Position numbers and translations under genes: made by a program. Shown here one piece after another: positions 10,135 to 18,871 of a DNA stretch of 64,000 nt. The notes under the pieces are model-generated. The model was not told where the DNA came from, did no database searches, and saw nothing but the letters and a program-made list of their open reading frames with translations. Position 1 is the first letter of the stretch, and each line of letters opens with the position of its first letter. Source of the stretch: Falsiroseomonas stagni DSM 19981 (GTDB lineage Bacteria; Pseudomonadota; Alphaproteobacteria; Acetobacterales; Acetobacteraceae); NCBI RefSeq assembly GCF_900114315.1, contig NZ_FOSQ01000016.1, forward strand, positions 56,511 through 120,510, read 5' to 3'.

Positions 10135-11364
10135 CTAGCCGAGCCCGACCAGCCCCCGCGCGAAATCCCGCGCCGTGAAGGGCCGCAGATCGCCCGCCTT
10201 CTCCCCCACCCCCACCATATGCACCGGCAGGCCGATCTCCTGCGCCAGCGCCACCACCACGCCGCCCTTGGCGCTGCCATCCAGCTTGGTGACGGCCAGG
10301 CCCGAGACCTCCACCATCTCCTTGAAGATGCGCACCTGCTGGATGGCGTTCTGGCCCGTGGTGGCGTCCAGGGTCAGCAGGACGGAATGGGGCGCGGCGG
10401 GTTCCAGCTTCCGCATCACGCGGATGATCTTCCGCAGTTCCTCCATCAGGGCGGATTTGTTGTGGAGTCGCCCGGCGGTATCCACCAGAAGCACGTCCAC
10501 GCCCTCGGCCTTCGCGCGCGCCAGCGCGTCATGCGCCAGCCCCGCCGCATCGGCGCCCTGCTTCGCGGGCACCACCACGGCGCAGCCCGTACGCTCCCCC
10601 CAGATCTGCAGCTGCTCCACCGCCGCAGCCCGGAAGGTGTCCCCGGCCGCGAACATCACCTTCAGCCCCTGCTCCCGGTATTGCTGGCCGAGCTTGGCGA
10701 TGGTGGTCGTCTTGCCCGTGCCGTTCACCCCCACCATCAGCACGACATGCGGCGCGTGGGACCGTTCGATCACCAGTGGCTGCGCGACGGGGGCCAGGAT
10801 CTCCGCGATCGCCTCCGCCAGCGCGGCCTTCACCTCCTCATCCGTCACTTCCCGCCCGAAGCGCGTCTTGCGGAAGCCCTCCACGATGCGGCGGGATGCC
10901 GCGACGCCGAGGTCGGCGCCGATCAGCGTCTCCTCCAGCTCCTCCAGCGCCTCCTCATCCAGGCGGCGCTTGCGGAAGACGGTGGTGATGGCGTCGGTCA
11001 GCCGCGCGGTGGAGCGTGACAGCCCGGCCTTGAGGCGCGCGAACCAGCCGCCCTTCGCGGCTTCCTCGGGCCGGGGTTCCGGCTCGCTGCTCGCCAGCGC
11101 CTCCCGCAGCGCCGCGGCATCCTCCGGCGGCGGCAGCGGCGCGGTCGCGGGCTCCTCCGGTATCGGCCCGGCGGGCTCGGGCAGCCGCGCCTCGAAATCC
11201 GGGGCGGTGCCGGCGGCGGGCGGCGCGGGCGGCACCGGCACCACCGATGGCGGGGCCGGCGCGGCGCTGCCCGGCGGATAGGCTTCCGCGGGATGCCCCG
11301 GCTGTTCCGGCGCTTGTGCCGGTTCCTTGCCGCGGATGCGGTCCCAGAGCCCCTTGAGTGCCAT
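10135..11364 (-). CDS. ftsY: Signal recognition particle receptor FtsY
   Basis: A 409-residue SRP receptor GTPase that docks SRP-ribosome complexes at the inner membrane. The N-terminal 110 residues are acidic and Pro/Ala-rich (the membrane-targeting A region). The NG domain follows: GVNGTGKTTTIAKLG (P-loop), DTFRAAA, VDTAGRLHNK and TKLDGSAKGG. ATG 11364 lies 5 bp after the mtaB stop. It is the last gene of dapF-mtaB-ftsY, an arrangement common in alphaproteobacteria. Confidence 0.96.
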   Translation of the reverse strand: MALKGLWDRIRGKEPAQAPEQPGHPAEAYPPGSAAPAPPSVVPVPPAPPAAGTAPDFEARLPEPAGPIPEEPATAPLPPPEDAAALREALASSEPEPRPEEAAKGGWFARLKAGLSRSTARLTDAITTVFRKRRLDEEALEELEETLIGADLGVAASRRIVEGFRKTRFGREVTDEEVKAALAEAIAEILAPVAQPLVIERSHAPHVVLMVGVNGTGKTTTIAKLGQQYREQGLKVMFAAGDTFRAAAVEQLQIWGERTGCAVVVPAKQGADAAGLAHDALARAKAEGVDVLLVDTAGRLHNKSALMEELRKIIRVMRKLEPAAPHSVLLTLDATTGQNAIQQVRIFKEMVEVSGLAVTKLDGSAKGGVVVALAQEIGLPVHMVGVGEKAGDLRPFTARDFARGLVGLG

Positions 11365-11369
11365 GGATG

Positions 11370-12620
11370 CTACGCCGCCTCCGCGATCAGGCCCTGGTCG
11401 TCCACGCCAACGACGCGCAGCCGGCGCAGTTCGCCGGCCTGGCCGCGTCCCTCCGCCAGCCGCACCGGCGCGAAATGCTCGCTATGCCCCCGGCCGGAGG
11501 CCTCGAACAGCACGCGCTCCTCCGCCCCCAGCCGCCCGGCATGGAAGCGCCGCGCCGCCGCCTGGCCCGCCGCCCGCAGCCGTGCCGCGCGCTCGCGCCG
11601 AACGGGCACGGGCAGTTGCGGCATGCGCGCGGCCGGGGTGCCGGGGCGTTCGGAATAGGGGAAGACATGCAGGAAGGAGAGGTCGGCCTCCTCCACCAGC
11701 GCCATCATCGCCGCGAAATGCGCCTCGGTCTCGGTCGGGAAGCCGGCGATCAGGTCGGCGCCCAGCGCGATGCCCGGCCGCAGGTCCCGCGCCCGCCGCG
11801 CCAGCGCCAGCGCCCCCGCCCGGCTGTGCCGGCGCTTCATGCGCTTCAGGATCAGGTCATCCCCGTGCTGGAGCGACAGGTGCAGATGCGGCATCAGCCG
11901 CGGTTCCTCCGCCAGCAGCCGCCAGAGGTCGTCGTCCATCCCGGCCGGGTCGATCGAGGAAAGCCGCAGCCGCGGCAATTCCGGCACCAGCGCCAGCAGC
12001 CGCCGCACCGCCTGGCCGAGGGTCGGCCGGCCGGGCAGGTCCGGCCCGTAGCTCGCGATATCGACGCCGGTCAGCACCACCTCCCGGTACCCCGCCGCCA
12101 CCATTGCCCGCGCCTGCTCCACCAGCGCGCCGAGCGGCACGGATCGTGACGGCCCGCGCCCCTGGGGGATGACGCAGAAGGTGCAGCGATGGTCGCAGCC
12201 CTGCTGCACCTGGAGCATGGCGCGCGCCCGCCCGCTGAATTCCGTGACCAGCGGCGGCGCAACGGCGTCGGCCAGCATGATGTCGGACACCGGCGCGGGC
12301 GGGGCCGACAGCGCCGCCCAGGTCGCGGGCTTCAGCTTCTCCGCATTGCCGATCACGCGCTCCACCCCCGGCAGGGCGGCCCAGGCAGCGGGCGCGATCT
12401 GCGCCGCGCAGCCCGTGACGATGATGCGAACGCCGGGCCGTTCGCGGGCCACGCGGCGGATGGCCTGGCGCGCCTGCGCCTCGGCCTCCGCCGTCACGGC
12501 GCAGGTGTTCACCAGCACCGTCCCCTCGCCCGCGCCGCCCTCCGCCGCCAGCCCTCGCATGGCGGCGGATTCGAAGGCGTTGAGCCGGCAGCCGAAGGTC
12601 AGGACCTCAGGCTGGCTCAT
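11370..12620 (-). CDS. mtaB: tRNA t6A37 methylthiotransferase MtaB
   Basis: A 416-residue radical SAM enzyme that adds a methylthio group to N6-threonylcarbamoyladenosine at position 37 of ANN-decoding tRNAs. The UPF0004 domain has its three cysteines in [16 protein letters not shown] and VTGCAAQ. The radical SAM cluster is [17 protein letters not shown] (CxxxCxxC). [13 protein letters not shown] and a C-terminal TRAM-like region follow. The start [13 protein letters not shown] (12620) overlaps the dapF stop by 4 bp (ATGA). A longer upstream frame only reads through dapF and is not used. Confidence 0.94.
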   Translation of the reverse strand: MSQPEVLTFGCRLNAFESAAMRGLAAEGGAGEGTVLVNTCAVTAEAEAQARQAIRRVARERPGVRIIVTGCAAQIAPAAWAALPGVERVIGNAEKLKPATWAALSAPPAPVSDIMLADAVAPPLVTEFSGRARAMLQVQQGCDHRCTFCVIPQGRGPSRSVPLGALVEQARAMVAAGYREVVLTGVDIASYGPDLPGRPTLGQAVRRLLALVPELPRLRLSSIDPAGMDDDLWRLLAEEPRLMPHLHLSLQHGDDLILKRMKRRHSRAGALALARRARDLRPGIALGADLIAGFPTETEAHFAAMMALVEEADLSFLHVFPYSERPGTPAARMPQLPVPVRRERAARLRAAGQAAARRFHAGRLGAEERVLFEASGRGHSEHFAPVRLAEGRGQAGELRRLRVVGVDDQGLIAEAA

Positions 12621-13447
12621 CCGGCATAGGCCGCCAGGTCCAGCACCCCGGAGAAGCTGGTGGCGACGGGGCCGGTCATCAGCACATGGCCGTCGCCCTC
12701 CCGCCATTCCATCACCAGGTCGCCGCCCGGCATGGTGATGGTGGCGCGGCGCCCGGTCAGGCCGCGGCGATGCGCGTTCACGATGGTGGCGCAGGCGCCG
12801 GACCCGCAGGCCAGCGTCATGCCCGCGCCGCGTTCCCACATCACCAGCCGGATATGGTCGGGCGACATCACCTGCGCGAAGCCGATATTGGCGCGGTCGG
12901 GGAAGATCGGGTGGGTTTCGAGCCGGGGCCCGATCTCCGCCACCGGAAGGGCGTCGAGGTCATCGACGAAGAAGGTCGCGTGCGGGTTCCCCATGGAACA
13001 CACCGCGGGGTCGGCGACGGGCCCGAGGGCGAGCGGCACATGCAGCGTATCGACCTCGTCTGCCAGCGGCACGTCCTGCCAGCCGAGACGCGCGGGCCCC
13101 ATATCCGCCCGCCAAAGCCCGCCCGGCAGGCGCTCCACCGGCAGTTCCCCGGCGATGGTCCGCACCACCACCCGGTCCTTGCCGAGCTGGTCCGCGACGA
13201 GGGAGGCGATGCAGCGCGTCGCATTGCCGCAGGCGCCGGCCTCCGACCCATCGGGGTTGCGGATGCGCATGAAGACGTCTGCACCCGGCGGTGGTTGCTC
13301 CATGACGATGAACTGGTCGCAGCCGATGCCGAAATGCCGGTCCGCGATCCCCGCGGCATGGCGCGGCGTCAGCCCGAGCTTGGTCTCGCGCCCATCCAGC
13401 ACGACGAAGTCGTTGCCGAGGCCATGCATCTTGCGGAAGGGGATCAT
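12617..13447 (-). CDS. dapF: Diaminopimelate epimerase
   Basis: A PLP-independent racemase converting LL- to meso-diaminopimelate for lysine and peptidoglycan synthesis. It has 276 residues from ATG 13447 ([18 protein letters not shown]), preceded by GGGG; an in-frame ATG at 13459 would add four residues. The two catalytic thiols are present: Cys about 73 in ACGNATRC and Cys about 214 in [23 protein letters not shown] is the conserved substrate loop. It is the first gene of the dapF-mtaB-ftsY operon. Confidence 0.96.
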   Translation of the reverse strand: MIPFRKMHGLGNDFVVLDGRETKLGLTPRHAAGIADRHFGIGCDQFIVMEQPPPGADVFMRIRNPDGSEAGACGNATRCIASLVADQLGKDRVVVRTIAGELPVERLPGGLWRADMGPARLGWQDVPLADEVDTLHVPLALGPVADPAVCSMGNPHATFFVDDLDALPVAEIGPRLETHPIFPDRANIGFAQVMSPDHIRLVMWERGAGMTLACGSGACATIVNAHRRGLTGRRATITMPGGDLVMEWREGDGHVLMTGPVATSFSGVLDLAAYAG

Positions 13448-13577
13448 CACGCCCCGCATATAGAGCGCGCCACCCCCCGTTGGAACCCGCGGCGCGGGCC
13501 GTCATGGCGCGGACTGCGTCCCGTCATCCTCCTGTCGCCCGCGCCCCCTACAAGCGCCCGCGACGAAGGAGGCCGCC

Positions 13578-15131
13578 ATGCCCAGCCGCCGCGCGATTCT
13601 CGCCACCTCCCTGGCCCTGCCCGCCCTCCTGCCGCGCATCGCCGGGGCGCAGTCACCCGATACCCGCCCCGTGCTGCGCGTCGCCGTCCAGGCCCTGCCG
13701 CCCACGCTGGAACCGCTCGAAGCCATCTCCAATGTCGGGCTGCGCGTCACCGGCAATGTCTTCGACACGCTCTGGCGCCGGGACTTCGCGGCGGAAGCGC
13801 GGGATGGCGGCCAGCGCCTGGCGCCCTTCCTCGCCACCGCCCTCGACCAGCGCGATCCGCTGACCTGGGTCGCGACGCTCCGCCCCGATGCGCGGCTGCA
13901 TGATGGCGGGCTGATGACCAGCGCCGACGTCCTCTCCACCTTCTCGGCGGAGCGGATGTGGGGCCCGCAGGTCCAGACCTTCGAGGGCCGCGTGAATTTC
14001 GGCCACCTCGCCGGCGTCGATGCCGATGGCCCGCACCGCGTGGTGTTCCGCACCAGGACGCCCGATGCCGTCATGCCCCAGCGCCTCGCGGCCTATGGCG
14101 GCTGGATCCACAGCGCGGCGGCCTATGCCGAGTCGGGTTTGCAGGGGCTGCGCGCGCGCCCCATCGGCACCGGCCCCTATCGCGTCGCCAGCTTCCAGCG
14201 CGACCAGCGCGTGGTGCTCGACTCCCATGATGAATACTGGGGCGGCCGCCCGCCCGCCCGCCAGGTGGTCTTCAACGTGGTGCCCGAAGCCTCCTCCCGC
14301 CTCGCGGGCCTCCGCGCCGGGGACTACGATCTGGTCACCAACCTCCTGCCCGAGCAGATCGAGGGCCTCGACCGCAACCCGACGATCGAGGGTGTCGATG
14401 TCGCGCTCGATTTCGCGCATATCCTCTACTACGACACCCGCCGGCCCTTCCTGCGGGATGCGCGGGTGCGGCGCGCGCTGAACCATGCGGTGGATACCGA
14501 CAGCCTCGGCCGCAGCCTCTGGGGCCCGGGCTTCAAGCCGATGCGCGCCCTCCAGATCCCGGCCTTCGGGGACCTCTACGACGCCAACCGCCGCGGCCTC
14601 GCCTTCGACCCGGACCGCGCCCGCCGCCTGCTGCGGGAAGCGGGCTATCGCGGGGAGGAACTGACCATCCGCATCGCGCCGGGCTACTACCTCCAGATGC
14701 TCCAGGCCGTGCAGGTCATCCAGCAGATGTGGCTGGCCGTCGGCGTGAACACCAAGCTGGAAACCCGGGAGAACCTCTCCCTCATCACCCAGCCCGGCGC
14801 CGATATCCGCCCTACCTCCATCGCCTTCCGCTTCCCCGATCCACTGGGCGGCGGGCTCGCCGTGCATCTGTCCCGCGAATACTCGCTGCAACAGGGCGGC
14901 TTCTGGCAGCCCGTGCGGTTCAACGAGATCGTCGATGCGCTGCGCGTCGCGACCGATCCCGCGGAGCGCCGGCGCCTCTTCCTCGCCTTGATGGATGAGT
15001 TCGAGGCCGAGGCCCCGGCGCTGATCCTCTATCCCGTCCGCGAATACCTCGCGAAGCGGCGATCCATAAGGTGGAGCCACCCGCCGCTCTACTTCATGGA
15101 TTTCCGCGCCACCGCCCTCTCCTTCGCCTGA
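13578..15131 (+). CDS. DppA/OppA-type periplasmic binding protein
   Basis: A 517-residue extracellular solute-binding protein family 5 member. It has a Tat-like or Sec signal (MPSRRAILATSLALPALLPRIAGAQ). The family's hallmarks are LEPLEAISNVGLRVTGNVFDTL, TWVATLRPDARLHDGG, PIGTGPYRVASFQRDQRVVL, YYDTRRPFLRDARVRRALNHAVD and a C-terminal ALILYPVREYLA. It would bind peptides, nickel or another organic ligand for an ABC importer; no permease genes lie nearby. It is divergent from dapF across 130 bp. An inverted repeat begins immediately after its stop codon. Confidence 0.88.
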   Translation: MPSRRAILATSLALPALLPRIAGAQSPDTRPVLRVAVQALPPTLEPLEAISNVGLRVTGNVFDTLWRRDFAAEARDGGQRLAPFLATALDQRDPLTWVATLRPDARLHDGGLMTSADVLSTFSAERMWGPQVQTFEGRVNFGHLAGVDADGPHRVVFRTRTPDAVMPQRLAAYGGWIHSAAAYAESGLQGLRARPIGTGPYRVASFQRDQRVVLDSHDEYWGGRPPARQVVFNVVPEASSRLAGLRAGDYDLVTNLLPEQIEGLDRNPTIEGVDVALDFAHILYYDTRRPFLRDARVRRALNHAVDTDSLGRSLWGPGFKPMRALQIPAFGDLYDANRRGLAFDPDRARRLLREAGYRGEELTIRIAPGYYLQMLQAVQVIQQMWLAVGVNTKLETRENLSLITQPGADIRPTSIAFRFPDPLGGGLAVHLSREYSLQQGGFWQPVRFNEIVDALRVATDPAERRRLFLALMDEFEAEAPALILYPVREYLAKRRSIRWSHPPLYFMDFRATALSFA

Positions 15132-15212
15132 GAGCTTGTGAATTAATGCCCGAAAGCGCCGGAATCCGAGGAAAAATCCCAATGATTTCAACGGGCATTA
15201 ATGCTCAAGCTC
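15132..15212. repeat. Imperfect inverted repeat, MITE-like (81 bp)
   Basis: The arms GAGCTTG...ATTAATGCCCG (15132-15152) and CGGGCATTAAT...CAAGCTC (15192-15212) match at about 18 of 21 positions and enclose about 39 bp. The element is more AT-rich than its neighbours. It begins on the base after the stop codon of the upstream gene. It could be a miniature inverted-repeat element, an IS scar or a bidirectional transcription stop. No transposase is present. Confidence 0.45.
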
Positions 15213-15240
15213 GATTCTTTCACAGACTCTGAGGATTGCC

Positions 15241-16113
15241 ATGAGCAAGATCGTCTTCCTCTCCGACCTCCACCTCTCCCCCACCCATGGCTTCTTCTGG
15301 GAGAATTTCCGCCTGGCCCGCGATGCCGCCGACCAGGCGGGGGCGGAGGCCGTGGTCGTCAATGGCGACCTCTGCATCAACGGCCCGGACAGCGATGCGG
15401 AGATGGATTTCGCGCGGGCCGCGCTCGGCAAGCTCCGCACCCCCGTCCTCGCGCTGCCCGGCAACCACGATGTCGGCGACGAACCGCCCGGGCAGGATCT
15501 GGCGCAGTTGGTGGATGAGGCACGGCTGGACCGCTGGGATGCGCGCTTCGGCACGGACCGCTTCGCCCTGGATGCCGGCGCCTGGCGGCTGATCGGCGTC
15601 AACGCCCAGCTCTTCGGATCGGGGCTGGAGCGGGAGCGGGAGCAGTGGGACTGGCTGGAAGGTCGCCTCATCGCCTCCTCCCACCGCCGCATCGCGCTGG
15701 TGCTGCACAAGCCGCTGTTCATCGAGGATGAGGGCGAGACGGCCGAGACCGCTTCCTGCATGACGCCCGGGCCGCGCGCCGCGCTGCTGGCGCTGCTGCG
15801 ACGCCACCGCGTGGGCCTGGTCATCAGCGGGCATCTGCATGCGGAACGCGACCGGGTCGTGGGCGGCATCCGCCACCTCTGGCTGCCGGCACTCGCCTTC
15901 CTCGGCAGCGGGGACCATGGCGGGCGCCCGGCCGTCGGCGCGGTGGTGGTGGATTTCGCGGGGGCGGAGGCCTCCGTCATGCCACTCGCCGTGCCGCCGC
16001 TGGCGCCGCACGACCTGGCGGCGATCAAGGGCCATGGCCGCTACCGCTTCCTGCGCGACATGCCGGCCAGCCCGCCCCCGGCGGAGCCGGCAAGCCGGCC
16101 CGCGGCGGAGTGA
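15241..16113 (+). CDS. Calcineurin-like metallophosphoesterase
   Basis: A 290-residue cytoplasmic metal-dependent phosphoesterase. All metal-site motifs are visible in order: FLSDLHLS (Asp9, His11), VVNGDLCING (GD near residue 42), LPGNHDVGD (GNHD), VLHKPLF and VISGHLHAER (GHxH). The fold resembles CpdA-type and UDP-diacylglucosamine-type phosphoesterases; the substrate cannot be read from the sequence. It is followed 157 bp later by a RimK-like ATP-grasp gene on the same strand. The C-terminal 20 residues are Pro/Ala-rich. Confidence 0.88.
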   Translation: MSKIVFLSDLHLSPTHGFFWENFRLARDAADQAGAEAVVVNGDLCINGPDSDAEMDFARAALGKLRTPVLALPGNHDVGDEPPGQDLAQLVDEARLDRWDARFGTDRFALDAGAWRLIGVNAQLFGSGLEREREQWDWLEGRLIASSHRRIALVLHKPLFIEDEGETAETASCMTPGPRAALLALLRRHRVGLVISGHLHAERDRVVGGIRHLWLPALAFLGSGDHGGRPAVGAVVVDFAGAEASVMPLAVPPLAPHDLAAIKGHGRYRFLRDMPASPPPAEPASRPAAE

Positions 16114-16270
16114 GGCGTTCTCGCGCCCCGCTGCTGCGGAGCAAGGCTTTCCCCATCGGACCCCTGAACTTGGGAAGGAAATTCTTTCTTTGGGCCAGCT
16201 ATTGCCGAATGGGAGAAGAATCATCTTCTCTGGGGCCGAAACACCGCCTCTCCAGGGAAAGTCTTCGCCC

Positions 16271-17242
16271 GTGACCAAGGTCCATGTCATCCACGAGAAC
16301 GACGCCTGGGTGGAGCCGCTGCGCGCGGCCTTCGACGCGCTCGGCACGCCCTATGAGGAATGGTTCCTCGACACCGGCATCGTGGACCTCACGCGCCCGC
16401 CGCCGGCCGGCGTCTTCTACAACCGGATGAGCGCGTCCTCCCACACCCGCGGCCACCTCTACGCCCCCGAATATGCCGGCGCGGTGATCGAGGTGCTGGA
16501 ACGCCACAACCGCCCGCTGGTGAATGGCCGCCGCGCGCTGCAGCTCGAACTCAGCAAGGTCGCGCAATACCAGGCGCTGGCGATCCACGGCATCCCGACG
16601 CCGGCGACCATCGCCGTGGTCGGGCGCCAGAACATCCCGGACGCCGCGGCCAAGCTCGGCTTCCCCGTCATCCTGAAGCACAACCGCGCCGGCAAGGGGC
16701 TGGGCGTCCGCCTGGTGCATAGCGAGGCCGGGCTGCGGGAGGCGCTGGCCCTGCTGGACATCACCGGCGACCCGGAAGCCCATCCCCGCGACGGCATCTG
16801 GCTGGTCCAGCGCTACATCGAGGCCCCCGAGCCCTTCATCACCCGCGCCGAATTCGTGGGCGGCCGCTTCCTCTACGCCGTTCGCGTGGACACGAGCGAG
16901 GGCTTCGAGCTCTGCCCCGCCGATGTCTGCGCGATCGGCGAAGGCGCGGTGTGCCCGGCGGTCGCGCCGACGCATAAATTCAGCATCATCGAGGGCTTCA
17001 CCCACCCGCTGATCCACCGGATGGAGGCCTTCCTGATCGCCAATGGCGTCGGCGTCGGCGCCATCGAGTTCATCACGGACAAGGCTGGCCAGACCTTCGC
17101 CTATGACGTGAACACCAACACCAACTACAACGGGGATGCCGAACGCCGCGCCGGGCGCAGCGGCGCCCAGACCGGCATGGGCGCCATCGCCGCCCATCTG
17201 ACCGCCCTGCTGCGCCGGGACGTGCTGGCCCAGGCGGCCTGA
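16271..17242 (+). CDS. RimK-like ATP-grasp ligase
   Basis: A 323-residue ATP-grasp enzyme of the RimK/alpha-L-glutamate ligase group. The N-terminal pre-ATP domain (KVHVIHENDAWVEPLRAAFDALGTPYEEWFLDTG) leads to FPVILKHNRAGKGLGVRLV (ATP-binding Lys and Gly-rich loop). A metal-binding C-terminus follows (GVGAIEFITDKAGQTFAYDVNTNTNYN, the Glu/Asn Mg ligands). It probably ligates an amino acid to a carboxylate; the acceptor is unknown. GTG 16271 is taken as start because the family N-terminus begins there; the upstream open frame runs through the phosphoesterase gene in another frame. The 157-bp gap before it holds a GAGAAGA/TCTTCTC dyad near 16212-16229. Confidence 0.8.
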   Translation: MTKVHVIHENDAWVEPLRAAFDALGTPYEEWFLDTGIVDLTRPPPAGVFYNRMSASSHTRGHLYAPEYAGAVIEVLERHNRPLVNGRRALQLELSKVAQYQALAIHGIPTPATIAVVGRQNIPDAAAKLGFPVILKHNRAGKGLGVRLVHSEAGLREALALLDITGDPEAHPRDGIWLVQRYIEAPEPFITRAEFVGGRFLYAVRVDTSEGFELCPADVCAIGEGAVCPAVAPTHKFSIIEGFTHPLIHRMEAFLIANGVGVGAIEFITDKAGQTFAYDVNTNTNYNGDAERRAGRSGAQTGMGAIAAHLTALLRRDVLAQAA

Positions 17243-17283
17243 GCGGAAATCAGTGGCGCGGGCGGCCCAGTTCGCGCTACGTT

Positions 17284-17323
17284 CCCCTTCGCCACCACCC
17301 GATCCGCGGCCGTGGCGAAGGGG
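17284..17323. terminator. 12-bp-stem hairpin after the ATP-grasp gene
   Basis: CCCCTTCGCCAC (17284-17295) pairs perfectly with GTGGCGAAGGGG (17312-17323) around a 16-base loop. It is 41 bp after the ATP-grasp stop and before a convergent gene, so termination is a natural role. No T-run is present. The following AT-rich stretch (17341-17400) contains two further 5-bp dyads (GGTGC/GCACC and GTGGC/GCCAC). Confidence 0.45.
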
Positions 17324-17410
17324 GGGGACCCCGCGAAATCGGTGCTAAATGCACCTAATCGGCATAATCGGCTAAAGGGGGTTAGTGGCTTAAAGGCCAC
17401 AGGCGCCGCC

Positions 17411-17743
17411 TCAATCCTCCATCACGCCCGGCCGGCGCCGGGCCAGGCGGGTATAGCCCTCCACCCCGCAGCCCTTCGCCCGCGCCAGCTCCGCCGCCGC
17501 CACGGACGCGGAGGCATGCGGGCCGGAGACCACGAGGTAGAAACCCTCCCGCAGCCCGACATAGGCCATCGACGAATCCTGTTCGTTGCTGATGCCGCAA
17601 CGGGTCAGCGCCCCCTGCACCCGGCGCAGCACCGCCTGGTCCGGCGCGTCCGGGTCGAGGGAGGCGTAGATGTTGTAGGGCCGCAATTCCTGCGCCTGGG
17701 CCGGCGCCGCCAGGGCCACCACCGCCAGCAGAGCCTTCAGCAT
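17411..17743 (-). CDS. Small secreted protein with SPOR-like C-terminus
   Basis: A 110-residue protein with a clear signal peptide (MLKALLAVVALAAPAQAQE). The mature part contains YNIYASLDPDAPDQAVLRRVQGALTRCG and a segment (REGFYLVVSGPHASASVAAAELARAKGCG) that reads like a SPOR-type alternation of a strand and a helix. Two cysteines may form a disulfide. Periplasmic location is inferred; function unknown. It lies 8 bp downstream of a small gene on the same strand. Confidence 0.6.
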   Translation of the reverse strand: MLKALLAVVALAAPAQAQELRPYNIYASLDPDAPDQAVLRRVQGALTRCGISNEQDSSMAYVGLREGFYLVVSGPHASASVAAAELARAKGCGVEGYTRLARRRPGVMED

Positions 17744-17751
17744 CCCCCGCG

Positions 17752-17961
17752 CTACCGGTTCGCGGCCTTGTTGGAGCCGACATTCTCATGCCACTCCACC
17801 GGCAGCCCGTCCCAGCTCGTGATCTGCTTGCCCGGCCATTTCCGGCGGGTGTAGACGGCGAAGCCCTCGGCGGTGGGTTCCACATAGCCGTTCTTGCCGT
17901 CGTTCAGCTTGAGCTTCGCGGCCAGCGCCTCGGCCTGTTCCTGCATGTAGGTGTCGGTCAT
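17752..17961 (-). CDS. Small hypothetical protein, 69 aa
   Basis: A 69-residue soluble, charged protein: MTDTYMQEQAEALAAKLKL followed by GKNGYVEPTAEGFAVYTRRKWPG and SWDGLPVEWHEN. The aromatic and polar spacing looks like a folded domain, not a random frame. ATG 17961 is followed directly by plausible coding sequence and preceded by GGAGACACCG (minus strand). No family is recognised. It probably shares a transcript with the secreted protein downstream. The divergent gap to rpmI (17962-18198) should hold both promoters and includes a GGACA/TGTCC dyad near 18089-18102. Confidence 0.6.
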   Translation of the reverse strand: MTDTYMQEQAEALAAKLKLNDGKNGYVEPTAEGFAVYTRRKWPGKQITSWDGLPVEWHENVGSNKAANR

Positions 17962-18198
17962 CGGTGTCTCCTCCGCCGTTTCAACGCGTACGGTCCGGCA
18001 ACCGTCCTGCCCCCTCCCTATACACCGGGGATTGCGCCGCGCCGCATCCGCCGCTAGAAGCCCGCCTCCACGCGCCAGGCCTTGTGTTGGACATGCCTGT
18101 CCGTGGATACGCGTCCCCGCCGCATGGTGCGGCCCCGAACCCCGCAAGGGACGTAGGGTGCAAGGTGGGACGTGCCCGACCCGACCAGGAGGTCCGAA

Positions 18199-18405
18199 AT
18201 GTCCAAGATGAAGACGAAGTCCAGCGTGAAGAAGCGATTCACGCTGACGGCGACCGGCAAGGTCAAGGCGGGCGTGGGCAACAAGCGCCACATGCTCACC
18301 GCCAAGACCAACAAGATGAAGCTGCAGAATCGCGGCACCTTCGTGCTCCGGAAGCAGGACGGCGACACTGTGAAGCAGTGGATGCCCTACGGTTCGGCAC
18401 GGTAA
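18199..18405 (+). CDS. rpmI: 50S ribosomal protein L35
   Basis: A 68-residue L35 with the canonical start [22 protein letters not shown]. The body is strongly basic ([18 protein letters not shown]...GTFVLRKQD). AGGAGG at 18187-18192 fixes ATG 18199 as the start. It is followed by rplT after 15 bp in the conserved ribosomal pair. infC, often upstream, is absent here. Confidence 0.97.
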   Translation: MSKMKTKSSVKKRFTLTATGKVKAGVGNKRHMLTAKTNKMKLQNRGTFVLRKQDGDTVKQWMPYGSAR

Positions 18406-18420
18406 GGGGAGCGCAGCACC

Positions 18421-18786
18421 ATGGCACGTGTGAAGCGGGGCGTTACGAAGCACGCCCGTCACAAGAAGATCCTGAAGCTGGCGGAGGGCTATGTCGGCCG
18501 GTCCTCCACCGCCTATCGCCCCGCGCTGGAGCGGGTCGAGAAGGCGCTCCAGTACGCCTACCGCGACCGCCGCAACAAGAAGCGCGAGTTCCGCGGCCTC
18601 TGGATCCAGCGCATCAACGCCGCGGTCCGGGAACACGGCATCACCTATTCCCGCTTCATGGCGGGCATCAAGGCGGCGAATATCGAGATCGACCGCAAGG
18701 TGCTGGCCGCCCTCGCCTATGACGACGCCGCGGGCTTTGCCGCCATCGTCGAAAAGGCGAAGGGCGCCCTCCCCGCGCAGGCCTGA
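18421..18786 (+). CDS. rplT: 50S ribosomal protein L20
   Basis: A 121-residue L20 that binds 23S rRNA early in large-subunit assembly. The sequence is canonical ([75 protein letters not shown]). GGGGAG precedes the ATG. It is translated with rpmI and followed by a hairpin and then pheS. In many bacteria L20 represses its own operon through the leader; no such leader structure was worked out here. Confidence 0.98.
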   Translation: MARVKRGVTKHARHKKILKLAEGYVGRSSTAYRPALERVEKALQYAYRDRRNKKREFRGLWIQRINAAVREHGITYSRFMAGIKAANIEIDRKVLAALAYDDAAGFAAIVEKAKGALPAQA

Positions 18787-18822
18787 GCCCCTTCCGGGCA
18801 ACAGGTTTATCGAAGACAAGAG

Positions 18823-18851
18823 GGCCGCTCCCGCCAGGGGGCGGCCTTTTT
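18823..18851 (+). terminator. Intrinsic terminator/attenuator between rplT and pheS
   Basis: A 10-bp GC-rich stem (GGCCGCTCCC with GGGGGCGGCC, one G-T pair) has a GCCA loop and is followed directly by five Ts (18847-18851). It ends 20 bp before the pheS ATG, within an otherwise continuous rpmI-rplT-pheS-pheT run. It may end the ribosomal transcript, or act as a conditional attenuator for pheST. No Phe-rich leader peptide was recognised in the 36 bases before it. Confidence 0.75.
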
Positions 18852-18871
18852 CTTATCCGGAGCCTCGGGTG

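Noticed and set aside
15839..16270. N-terminal extension of the ATP-grasp protein
   Set aside because: The upstream part of the frame overlaps the phosphoesterase gene in another phase and is Arg/Pro-rich shadow; family similarity begins at about 16271.
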